DNA of 6,463 nt from Deltaproteobacteria bacterium (GCA_030649435.1 JAUSKE010000157.1:1-6463); one strand, 5' to 3'; shown: positions 1 to 5,850, counted from the first letter of the stretch. Numbers and translations are program-made. Notes: generated by a model from the sequence alone, not told the origin.

Positions 1-927
1 TACCGCTACGAACAGCCGCAACAGGGGCGTTACCGCCAGTTTCACCAGATCGGCGTCGAGGCGTTTGGCACAGCGAGCCCGCTCGTTGATGCCGAGATGA
101 TCCAGATGGGGGATCAATTTTTTCGTTCGCTCGGTCTGGAAAATTTAACCCTCGAACTCAACTCGCTCGGTTGCCCGATCTGTCGACCCAAATATTTAAT
201 CGTCTTCACCGAATTTCTTCAAAAGGTCGAAAGCTCCCTCTGCCCCGACTGCCAGCGGCGGACCAAAAAGAATCCGCTTCGGGCGCTCGATTGCAAAACC
301 GAAGAGTGTTTCCGAATCACCACGGAGGCCCCCTCCATTCAGGATCACCTCTGTGACGATTGCGAACAACATATGGATCACGTCCTGGAAGGATTGGGTC
401 TCGTCGGTTCGACCTACAAGATCAACCCGCGGATCGTTCGCGGTTTGGATTATTACGGACGGACGACCTTCGAATGGACGACGACCGAGCTCGGCGCGCA
501 AAATGCGGTCGGTGGTGGCGGCCGGTACGATGGGCTTGTGAATCTTTTGGGGGGACCAAAAAGTCCCGCTGTCGGTTTTGCAATCGGTCTCGAACGATTG
601 ATCGAACTGGTGCAGAAAAAAAGGGCGGGGCAGGAAAAAGTTTCTTCGGCGACCGTTCTTTTTATCGCCCCGTTGGGGGAAAAGGGGATCAAAGAGGGGT
701 TCAAGCTGGCCGATCGTCTCCGTCGGGAGGGGATGACGGTTGAGATCGACTATGAAGGAAAAAGTTTGAAGTCGTCGATGCGACGGGCCGGCAAGAGCGG
801 TGCGACCCACACCCTGATTTTGGGGGATGACGAATTGAAAAAAGGAAAAGCGATGGTCAAGACGATGAAGGATGGCGAACAAAAAGAAATACCACTCGCC
901 AAGATGACCGCCAAGGATTTTTCATGA
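1..927 (+). CDS. hisS: Histidine--tRNA ligase (HisRS), 5'-truncated by the window edge
   Basis: Cytoplasmic class II aminoacyl-tRNA synthetase that charges tRNA-His with histidine. The reading frame is open from base 1, so roughly the first 110 residues of a ~420-residue enzyme lie outside; 308 codons are visible. Numbering from the first visible codon, motif 2 is at 10-20 (RYRQFHQIGVE). A Cys-rich stretch follows (CPIC, CPDC, DCKTEEC, CDDC), which I recognise as usual in this HisRS subgroup. The histidine-binding signature GLDYYGRTTFEW is at 148-159, the glycine-rich GGGGRYDGL at ~171-179, and motif 3 (VGFAIGLERL) at 191-200. The C-terminal anticodon-binding domain starts near 215 (TVLFIAPLG). 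The stop codon overlaps the aspS start as ATGA, so the two are almost certainly cotranscribed and translationally coupled. All visible signature residues are intact. Confidence 0.97.
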   Translation, partial: YRYEQPQQGRYRQFHQIGVEAFGTASPLVDAEMIQMGDQFFRSLGLENLTLELNSLGCPICRPKYLIVFTEFLQKVESSLCPDCQRRTKKNPLRALDCKTEECFRITTEAPSIQDHLCDDCEQHMDHVLEGLGLVGSTYKINPRIVRGLDYYGRTTFEWTTTELGAQNAVGGGGRYDGLVNLLGGPKSPAVGFAIGLERLIELVQKKRAGQEKVSSATVLFIAPLGEKGIKEGFKLADRLRREGMTVEIDYEGKSLKSSMRRAGKSGATHTLILGDDELKKGKAMVKTMKDGEQKEIPLAKMTAKDFS

Positions 928-2690
928 CGCTCTTCAAACGAACCCACTCCTGCGGGCAACTTTGCGAAAAGGAAATCGGCCAAGAGGTCGTTTTAATGGG
1001 TTGGGTCGCGACCCGCCGGGATCATGGCGGGCTGATCTTTGTCGACCTCCGTGACCGCGAGGGGATGACACAAATCGTTTTTAACCCGACGATCGACCCG
1101 AAGGTTCACGAGTTGGGGAAACACCTTCGCAGCGAATATGTGTTGGCGATCCGTGGCAAGGTGGAGCGTCGTCCCGCCGGGATGGAAAATTCAAAACTCG
1201 TGACCGGCGCCATCGAGATCAAGGTGATCGAGTTCGAACTCTTGAACAGCTCCAAGACCCCTCCCTTCGAGATCGATGAGCGATGCGAGGCGGGGGAGGA
1301 GGTTCGGCTCAAATACCGTTACCTCGACCTTCGTCGCCCACCGCTCCAAAAAAATATTATCCTCCGTCACAAAATTCTTCAGGCGACCCGACAGTACCTT
1401 TCCGACCATGGCTTTTTAGAAATCGAAACGCCGTACCTGACCAAGAGCACACCAGAGGGGGCGCGCGATTATCTGGTGCCGGCCCGTCTTTCACCGGGGC
1501 GGTTTTACGCCCTGCCACAATCGCCACAACTTTTTAAACAGTTGTTGATGGTCTCCGGTTTTGACCGTTACTTTCAGATCGTCCGTTGCTTTCGCGACGA
1601 AGATTTGCGGGCCGACCGGCAACCGGAATTTACCCAGATCGATATTGAGATGAGTTTTATCACACCGGAGGAGCTCTTTCCGATCATGGAGGGATTGATT
1701 AGTCAATTATGGGAGATCGGTCTTGGTCAAAAGATCAAGACGCCCTTCCCACAGATTAGCCATCGGGAGGCGACGGAAAAGTATGGGCTCGACAAACCGG
1801 ACCTGCGTTTTGGTCTGCCGTTGCAAGAGGTCACCCGCGTCTTTAAAGGTTCCGGCTTCAAGGTTTTTGCCGACGTAGTCTCTAAAGGAGGGATGATCAA
1901 GGTTTTGAAGCTCTCCGGTGTGGAGCTCTCCCGGAAAGATCTGGATGACCTGACAGCGGTTGTTGGCATCTACGGCGCGAAGGGGTTGGCCTGGATCAAA
2001 ATTTTGCCCAACGAGTGGCAATCGCCGATCGTCAAGTTTTTCTCGGATGCCGAAAAGACCTCACTCAAGGCGGAGTTAAATCTTCAGGCGGGGGATATTG
2101 TCCTTTTTGTCGCCGACCAGCCCAAGGTGGTGCAAGAGTCGCTCGGTCACCTGCGTCAACACCTCGGCGCCAAACTAAAACTGTACGACCCAAAGGAGTA
2201 TCTCTTTACCTGGGTCACGGATTTTCCGATGTTTGAGTATAGCGAACAAGAAAAACGACTCGTCGCGGTGCATCACCCGTTTACGTCACCGAAGACGGAA
2301 GACATCCCTCTCCTCCAAAAATCACCCGAGACCTGCAGGGCCGAGGCGTATGATTTGATTTTGAACGGCAACGAGATTGGGGGCGGGTCGATCCGAATTC
2401 ATTCCTCTGAGGTGCAGAGTCAGGTTTTTGAACTGTTAAAGATCGGCGCCGAAGAGGCGAAGGAAAAATTTGGCTTTTTGCTCGACGCGCTCGAATTCGG
2501 CGCCCCCCCGCATGGCGGGATCGCCTTTGGCCTGGACCGGATCCTCATGCTCTTGGCTAGTGCCGACTCCATCCGCGACGTGATCGCCTTTCCCAAAACC
2601 CAAAAAGGAACCGACCCGATGTGCGATGCCCCCTCGACCGTTTCCGCCAAACAACTCGATGAACTGGGGATTCAGGTGAAGAAGAAGTAG
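924..2690 (+). CDS. aspS: Aspartate--tRNA ligase, predicted non-discriminating (Asp/Asn) type
   Basis: Complete 588-residue bacterial-type AspRS (the E. coli enzyme is 590), cytoplasmic, class II. Domains in order: N-terminal OB-fold anticodon-binding domain (~1-110); catalytic core with motif 2 FRDEDLRADRQPEF (223-236) followed by QID; the bacterial GAD insertion domain in the middle (~290-415, including GIYGAKGLAWIK); then HHPFTSPK, NGNEIGGGSIRIH and motif 3 GIAFGLDR (532-539). The start ATG overlaps the hisS stop and has an AAGGA Shine-Dalgarno at 913-917, six bases upstream. His34 (in RRDHGG) and Gly86 (in RRPAGM) match the residues that in Pseudomonas AspRS go with charging both tRNA-Asp and tRNA-Asn; discriminating enzymes such as E. 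coli have Leu and Lys there. That specificity is inferred. The last ~18 codons are duplicated downstream of the Fic gene. Confidence 0.97.
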   Translation: MTLFKRTHSCGQLCEKEIGQEVVLMGWVATRRDHGGLIFVDLRDREGMTQIVFNPTIDPKVHELGKHLRSEYVLAIRGKVERRPAGMENSKLVTGAIEIKVIEFELLNSSKTPPFEIDERCEAGEEVRLKYRYLDLRRPPLQKNIILRHKILQATRQYLSDHGFLEIETPYLTKSTPEGARDYLVPARLSPGRFYALPQSPQLFKQLLMVSGFDRYFQIVRCFRDEDLRADRQPEFTQIDIEMSFITPEELFPIMEGLISQLWEIGLGQKIKTPFPQISHREATEKYGLDKPDLRFGLPLQEVTRVFKGSGFKVFADVVSKGGMIKVLKLSGVELSRKDLDDLTAVVGIYGAKGLAWIKILPNEWQSPIVKFFSDAEKTSLKAELNLQAGDIVLFVADQPKVVQESLGHLRQHLGAKLKLYDPKEYLFTWVTDFPMFEYSEQEKRLVAVHHPFTSPKTEDIPLLQKSPETCRAEAYDLILNGNEIGGGSIRIHSSEVQSQVFELLKIGAEEAKEKFGFLLDALEFGAPPHGGIAFGLDRILMLLASADSIRDVIAFPKTQKGTDPMCDAPSTVSAKQLDELGIQVKKK

Positions 2691-2692
2691 GG
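2637..2692 (+). repeat. Direct repeat copy 1 (aspS 3' end), possible left attachment scar
   Basis: The final codons of aspS plus two bases recur at 3841-3897, 1205 bp downstream by the identical core. Bases 2667-2692 and 3872-3897 are identical over 26 bp. From 2637 to the stop codon, about 50 of 55 aligned columns match, with one extra base in copy 2. The two copies bracket the Fic gene exactly. This is seen directly in the sequence; reading it as the left end of an insertion is inference. Confidence 0.85.
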
Positions 2693-2695
2693 TGG
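2691..2695 (+). promoter_or_regulatory. Shine-Dalgarno of the Fic gene (decides start)
   Basis: GGTGG immediately follows the aspS stop codon and sits six bases before ATG 2702. This favours ATG 2702 over the in-frame TTG at 2696, which would leave no gap to the same site. The site lies at the edge of the aspS-tail repeat, so Fic may be translated by read-through from aspS. Confidence 0.5.
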
Positions 2696-2701
2696 TTGAC
2701 G

Positions 2702-3757
2702 ATGAAAATACTCAAACAACGATTAGCAGACTTTGAAAATATACCGGCAACCATATCCTGGTATCTTGCTGATCTTGGCGAGGCCAAAGGGAAACAGGAG
2801 CTTTTTACCAAGCAATCCCCTCAAAAATTGAAAACCTTACGTGAGCATGCTCTCATCGAAAGCGCTGTCTCGTCCAACCGTATTGAAGGTGTGGAAGTCA
2901 ACCAAGCCCGTATTGGAACCGTGGTATTTGGAAAAGCCCTCCTGCGTGATCGCAATGAAGAGGAGGTGCGTGGTTATCGAAAGGCCTTGGACTGGATTCA
3001 TCAAAAGGGAGCTAAGCTGCCTATCTCTGAAAAAACAGTCCTCCAGTTTCACAAGCTGACACGAGGGGAGATATGGGATGCGGGAAAATACAAGAAAAAA
3101 GATGGGGATATTATTGAGAAATATCCGGATGGCCGTGAACGAGTTCGTTTTAAAACGGTCAAGGCTTCCGATACCTCTCGTTATATGAAAAAGTTGATTT
3201 TGAGATGGAATGACTGCATCAAACAACGGACAGTCCACCCCTTGATCGCTTTAGCCATCTTCAATCTTGATTTTCTCTGCATTCATCCCTTTCGTGATGG
3301 GAACGGCAGGGTGTCCAGGCTCTTGTGGCTCTTGCAGTGCTACCATTTGGGCTATGAGGCAGGTCGCTTTATTAGTTTGGAACGGCTCATCGAAGAAAAT
3401 AAAGACCGTTACTACGAAACTTTGGAACAATCCTCACAGCATTGGCACGAAGGTCAGCAGGATCCGTGGCCCTATATTGGCTACGTCTTGTATATCCTCA
3501 AAGCGGCCTATCGAGAGCTTGAAGAACAGACGAAAGGCCTCAAAAATCCTCGTGGTGAAAAGACCGAACTGGTCACACAGGCGATTCGTCAGTCCCCTGA
3601 AATTTTCCGCATTTCCGATATTCAACGCAAATGCCCTGGAATCAGCGTTGATATGATTCGCAAGGTGCTTAAGGACCTGCGGGCCGAAGGCCGCACAAAA
3701 TGCCTTGGGATGGGGAAGGCGGCGCAATGGAAACGGGCAGGGAAATGGGCGAACTAG
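2702..3757 (+). CDS. Fic-family protein (predicted AMP-transferase) with N-terminal inhibitory motif and C-terminal winged helix
   Basis: 351 residues from ATG 2702 (353 from TTG 2696). Fic proteins usually transfer AMP from ATP to a hydroxyl side chain of a target protein; the target cannot be read here. The active-site loop HPFRDGNGRVSR is at 195-206 and matches the canonical HPFx(D/E)GNGRxxR completely, including the catalytic His195. Upstream, S58-x-x-x-E62-G63 (in SSNRIEG) fits the (S/T)xxxE(G/N) inhibitory helix of class II Fic proteins, whose Glu blocks productive ATP binding, so the protein probably restrains itself and needs no separate antitoxin. The flap region is near 125-152. Residues ~285-345 look like a winged-helix domain (ISDIQRKCPGISVDMIRKVLKDL). 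It begins 11 bp after aspS, is less GC-rich than aspS, and is flanked by two copies of the aspS tail, all suggesting acquisition. Fic genes are frequent guests of type I R-M loci, which fits the downstream genes. Confidence 0.93.
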   Translation: MKILKQRLADFENIPATISWYLADLGEAKGKQELFTKQSPQKLKTLREHALIESAVSSNRIEGVEVNQARIGTVVFGKALLRDRNEEEVRGYRKALDWIHQKGAKLPISEKTVLQFHKLTRGEIWDAGKYKKKDGDIIEKYPDGRERVRFKTVKASDTSRYMKKLILRWNDCIKQRTVHPLIALAIFNLDFLCIHPFRDGNGRVSRLLWLLQCYHLGYEAGRFISLERLIEENKDRYYETLEQSSQHWHEGQQDPWPYIGYVLYILKAAYRELEEQTKGLKNPRGEKTELVTQAIRQSPEIFRISDIQRKCPGISVDMIRKVLKDLRAEGRTKCLGMGKAAQWKRAGKWAN

Positions 3758-3819
3758 GTAATAGTTGTTGAAATGGGTAATATTATGGGTAATGCAAGTG
3801 GTTCATGGGACTGAATAAC

Positions 3820-3897
3820 ATGACAAACGAAACCCCCGCAACCGTTTCTGCCAAACAACTAGGGTGAACTCGGGATTCAGGTGAAGAAGAAGTAGGG
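3820..3897 (+). pseudogene. Degenerate second copy of the aspS 3' end (direct repeat copy 2)
   Basis: Bases 3841-3897 repeat the end of aspS. Codons for TVSAKQL are present, then an extra base shifts the frame, after which ELGIQVKKK and the TAG stop (3893-3895) are restored in another frame. Several differences from copy 1 would be silent (TCC/TCT, CTG/CTC), which suggests the two tails diverged as working aspS ends before one became a relic. Upstream, ATG at 3820 opens a 15-codon ORF, MTNETPATVSAKQLG, ending at TGA 3865-3867; its start resembles the MT-APS segment usual near AspRS C-termini, so homology may reach back to 3820. It is unlikely to be a working gene. The alternative, a chance leftover of another gene's start joined to the aspS tail, is less likely. 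Confidence 0.75.
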
Positions 3898-3947
3898 GTG
3901 AGGGTCAGTACCCGGTACGGTTGGCTCTAAATTCATCCATAAGGTGT

Positions 3948-3959
3948 GCTTGATCAAGC
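3948..3959. promoter_or_regulatory. 12-bp perfect palindrome upstream of rhuM, possible operator
   Basis: GCTTGATCAAGC is a perfect inverted repeat ending 15 bp before the rhuM start codon. Its right half GATCAAGC recurs just inside rhuM, in the codons for Asp-Gln-Ala near residue 10. Position and symmetry would suit a repressor site, but nothing else supports it. Confidence 0.25.
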
Positions 3960-3974
3960 CGAAGTGAGAATTTT

Positions 3975-5012
3975 ATGAAAAAGAAAAAATCTGACATCGA
4001 TCAAGCATCACAAATTCTCTTGTATCAAACCGAGGACGGTCAGACACGCCTTGAAGTTCAGCTTCAGAAAGACACGGTTTGGTTATCGCTCAATCAGATG
4101 GCCGACCTCTTTCAAAGGGACAAATCGGTTATTTCCAAGCACATCAAAAACATTTTTGAGGAAGGTGAACTCTCGCAGGATTCAACTGTTGCAAAATTTG
4201 CAACAGTTCAAAGTGAAGGAAGTCGGCAGGTTGAGCGTGATATTGAGAGCTACAATCTCGATGTGATTATCTCGGTTGGATACCGGGTCCATTCCCATCG
4301 CGGCACCCAATTCCGCATTTGGGCCACTCAGAGATTGCATGAATATATCGTCAAAGGCTTCACGTTGGACGATGAGCGGCTCAAACAATCCGGAGGGGGC
4401 AACTACTTTGATGAACTCTTAAGCCGCATTCGGGATATCCGTTCATCGGAAAAGGTTTTTTGGCGCAAAGTCCTCGATATTTACGCCACCAGCATTGATT
4501 ACGATCCAAATACGGAAGTTTCTCAAAAGTTTTTTGCGACCGTTCAGAACAAAATGCATTGGGCGGCTCATGGCCAGACGGCCGCGGAAGTCATCACTGA
4601 ACGCGCCGATGCTTCAAAGCCCTACATGGGATTGACCAGTTGGTCCGGAACCAAACTCCGGAAGTCGGATGTTTCAATTGCCAAGAACTACCTCAACGAA
4701 AAAGAACTGAGCCTTCTCAACCGAATAGTGACAGCGTATCTCGAATTTGCGGAACTGCAGGCCGTTCGGCAAAAGGCCATGTCATCAACGCGCCAGCCGA
4801 TGCGATTAAAAACCCTTACATTCTCGATTTTCTTGGGCTGCCCGATTCCGATGTTTTGCATGAATCGGAAATTGAAAAAGCAATTATCGCCAACCTGCAG
4901 GCATTTCTTCTCGAACTGGGAAAGGGATTCGCATTTATCGGCCGACAAAAACGGCTGCAGTTTGACGACGACTTTTTTTACATCGACTTGGTCTTCTACA
5001 ATTGCATTTTGA
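3975..5012 (+). CDS. rhuM: RhuM-family protein with displaced C-terminus (probably non-functional end)
   Basis: 345-codon ORF; ATG 3975 is preceded by GTGAG (3964-3968, six bases upstream). Residues 1 to ~265 are clear RhuM family: a helix-turn-helix-like N-terminal part (VWLSLNQMADLFQRDKSVIS, 35-54), then SYNLDVIISVGYRVHSHRGTQFR (92-114), FWRKVLDIYATSIDYDP (162-178), HGQTAAEVI and KNYLNEKELSLLNRIVTAYLEFAELQA (to 263). RhuM has no settled biochemical role; it was named from a Salmonella pathogenicity island and is often encoded inside type I R-M operons. After ~269 the family's usual final ~75 residues are missing. The remaining codons (to 5012) are only the wrong-frame reading of a nuclease domain encoded in frame +2, so they are not real RhuM sequence. 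A deletion has joined two genes. Whether the stump is stable or active cannot be told. Confidence 0.85.
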   Translation: MKKKKSDIDQASQILLYQTEDGQTRLEVQLQKDTVWLSLNQMADLFQRDKSVISKHIKNIFEEGELSQDSTVAKFATVQSEGSRQVERDIESYNLDVIISVGYRVHSHRGTQFRIWATQRLHEYIVKGFTLDDERLKQSGGGNYFDELLSRIRDIRSSEKVFWRKVLDIYATSIDYDPNTEVSQKFFATVQNKMHWAAHGQTAAEVITERADASKPYMGLTSWSGTKLRKSDVSIAKNYLNEKELSLLNRIVTAYLEFAELQAVRQKAMSSTRQPMRLKTLTFSIFLGCPIPMFCMNRKLKKQLSPTCRHFFSNWERDSHLSADKNGCSLTTTFFTSTWSSTIAF

Positions 5013-5362
5013 AATGTTATCTCCTGATAGACTTGAAAATTGGCGAACTGACTCATCAAGATGTCGGGCAGATGGACAGCTACGTCAGGATGTTTGATGA
5101 GAAATATCGCAATGAAGGAGACAACCCGACTATCGGCCTCATTCTTTGCGCTAAGAAAAATGAAACGATTGCTCACTACTCGGTATTGAAAGATAGCAAA
5201 CAGCTTTTTGCTTCGAAGTACATGCTCTACTTGCCAACGGAAAAGGAATTGCAGTTGGAAATCGAGCGGGAACGGCGATTGATCGAAAGCACAGATGCAC
5301 CTGCTCCTGAAAAAGTTTTGGCAAAGAAGAAAATGAAGAGACGGAGTAAAAAGAGGAACTGA
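4763..5362 (+). pseudogene. YhcG/DUF1016-type protein, C-terminal PD-(D/E)XK nuclease domain only
   Basis: 199 codons remaining from a ~350-residue family; the N-terminal half is absent. The homologous part starts near DAIKNPYILDFLGL (codons from ~4799) and runs to the end. The nuclease core looks whole: GKGFAFIGRQKRL, then Asp75 in FFYIDLVFYN, D90-L-K92 in LIDLKIG, and GQMDSYVR, followed by NPTIGLILCAKKN and LFASKYMLYLPTEKEL. Numbering starts at 4763. A Lys/Arg-rich tail (KKKMKRRSKKRN) ends it. No plausible start codon or ribosome site opens the frame: the only upstream candidate is TTG 4640 inside rhuM, and the next Met lies within the nuclease core. No stop has accumulated, so the event may be recent or the fragment may be translated by some unusual route. 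Full-length relatives often sit in type I R-M loci. Confidence 0.8.
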
Positions 5363-5592
5363 CGAAGTTCCTTTCTGAAGACGAGATCAAGAAATTTGAA
5401 CGAAACGGTGAGATCGTATTCGCCTATTGGGACAAGCGACCGATGCTCCCCATCCGCAAAGGCAAAGAAATTTGTTTTATCGACTGGGGCAATCGGAACG
5501 AAAAACTTCGGCTCCCAAAAACAGGCTGGGCGCGGCTTGAATCGCTACTCGAAAAGAAATGGGATCACTTGAAACCCAAGGTGGTTTTGTAG
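5350..5592 (+). pseudogene. Start-less ORF remnant, uncharacterised family
   Basis: An open frame of 80 codons between TAA 5347-5349 and TAG 5590-5592, overlapping the end of the nuclease fragment in another frame. The readable peptide includes FLSEDEIKKFERNGEIVFAY, WDKRPMLPIRKGKEICFIDW, GNRNEKLRLPKTGWARLESL and KKWDHLKPKVVL. It has protein-like composition and good codon use. There is no ATG before 5443 and no placed ribosome site; CTG 5359 has GAGG only two bases away. I do not know a function. The wording (RPMLP, DWGNR, LPKTGWARLESL, KW..LKP) recalls a small family of unassigned proteins that normally continue further, so I think both ends are lost. The C-terminal cut coincides with the start of the repeat at 5581, suggesting the repeat element interrupted the gene. 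Confidence 0.5.
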
Positions 5593-5605
5593 GTTGGGTC
5601 GGTGT
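5581..5605 (+). repeat. 25-bp direct repeat, left copy
   Basis: Matches 5819-5843 at 22 of 25 positions (GTGG, then TTTGTAGGTTGG, then GGTGT are shared). The two copies are 238 bp apart and border the non-coding stretch before hsdR. The left copy supplies the TAG stop of the ORF remnant. Confidence 0.75.
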
Positions 5606-5612
5606 CTGACAC
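5589..5612 (+). repeat. Palindromic repeat unit 1: GTAGGTT, 6 bp, GTGTCTGACAC
   Basis: GTAGGTT (5589-5595), six bases, then the 11-bp palindrome GTGTCTGACAC (5602-5612). The same order and spacing recur at 5761-5784 and, decayed, at 5827-5850. The layout resembles REP-type elements that are mobilised by REP-associated tyrosine transposases; no transposase gene is in the window. Confidence 0.7.
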
Positions 5613-5629
5613 TGGTTTTCTGTGCTACT

Positions 5630-5648
5630 GGGGTACAGTTTGTACCCC
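5630..5648. other. Strong hairpin, 8-bp stem and 3-base loop
   Basis: GGGGTACAGTTTGTACCCC: GGGGTACA pairs perfectly with TGTACCCC around loop GTT. It is followed by CCTTGAAATT rather than a T-run, so it does not look like a standard intrinsic terminator in either direction. It lies 17 bp after repeat unit 1 and may be part of the same element, or an RNA-stabilising structure. Confidence 0.6.
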
Positions 5649-5760
5649 CCTTGAAATTGTGGCTCCCGATGGAAAAATGAGGGAAACCAACTGTGCGAAT
5701 ACAGAAGGTATTTTCCACCAAAGAGGACAGGAAATTTCTGGATCTTACCCTTGATTTTCA

Positions 5761-5784
5761 GTAGGTTCCACGTGTGCCTGGCAC
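5761..5784 (+). repeat. Palindromic repeat unit 2: GTAGGTT, 6 bp, GTGCCTGGCAC
   Basis: GTAGGTT (5761-5767), six bases, then GTGCCTGGCAC (5774-5784). Compared with unit 1, the fourth palindrome base changed T to C and its partner A to G, so the symmetry is kept. A further perfect palindrome, GACAATTGTC, lies at 5807-5816. Confidence 0.7.
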
Positions 5785-5818
5785 CGTTATGGGTGTCCTA
5801 GAGGTAGACAATTGTCAG

Positions 5819-5843
5819 GTGGCTTTGTAGGTTGGCTGGGTGT
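5819..5843 (+). repeat. 25-bp direct repeat, right copy
   Basis: Partner of 5581-5605 (22 of 25 identical). It ends 14 bp before the hsdR start codon, so the hsdR ribosome site lies at its edge. Confidence 0.75.
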
Positions 5844-5850
5844 TAGGAAT
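5827..5850 (+). repeat. Palindromic repeat unit 3, decayed
   Basis: GTAGGTT (5827-5833), six bases, then GTGTTAGGAAT in the palindrome position. Only the first arm (GTGT) is kept. The AGGA of the decayed arm now serves as the probable Shine-Dalgarno of hsdR. Confidence 0.45.
5845..5848 (+). promoter_or_regulatory. Shine-Dalgarno of hsdR
   Basis: AGGA, nine bases before ATG 5858. It supports that start; the TAG at 5829-5831 and other upstream stops limit any extension. No clear -35/-10 pair was found. Confidence 0.5.

Larger units (their letters stand above)
3758..3974. other. Spacer between Fic and rhuM: aspS-tail scar plus small palindromes
   Basis: Holds no complete gene on either strand. 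It starts with two copies of ATGGGTAAT (3773-3781 and 3785-3793), then the degenerate aspS-tail copy (3820-3897). An 11-bp palindrome GTACCCGGTAC follows at 3908-3918, and a 12-bp palindrome at 3948-3959 just before rhuM. No hairpin followed by a T-run is seen, and no convincing sigma-70 promoter could be assigned by eye. Confidence 0.6.

Noticed and set aside
196..882. Long minus-strand ORF opposite hisS
   Set aside because: Antisense shadow of a strongly conserved gene; its translation has no recognisable motif.
3820..3867. MTNETPATVSAKQLG as a leader peptide or the start of a deleted hsdM
   Set aside because: Its DNA matches the aspS tail almost base for base over the last codons, so shared origin with aspS is simpler. 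A relation to type I methylase N-termini remains only a possibility.
4764..4815. Programmed -1 frameshift producing a RhuM-nuclease fusion
   Set aside because: No X-XXY-YYZ slippery heptamer in the RhuM frame at the junction. The A-runs (CAAAAGG, TTAAAAACC) do not fit it, and missing parts of both families point to a deletion.
4754..4900. CTGCAGGC at ~4755 and ~4895 as the recombination microhomology
   Set aside because: YhcG homology already begins near 4799, upstream of the second copy, so the breakpoint cannot be there.
5630..5660. Intrinsic terminator at the hairpin
   Set aside because: The stem is followed by CCTTGAAATT on + and by CAGTAGCAC on -, with no U-tract on either side.
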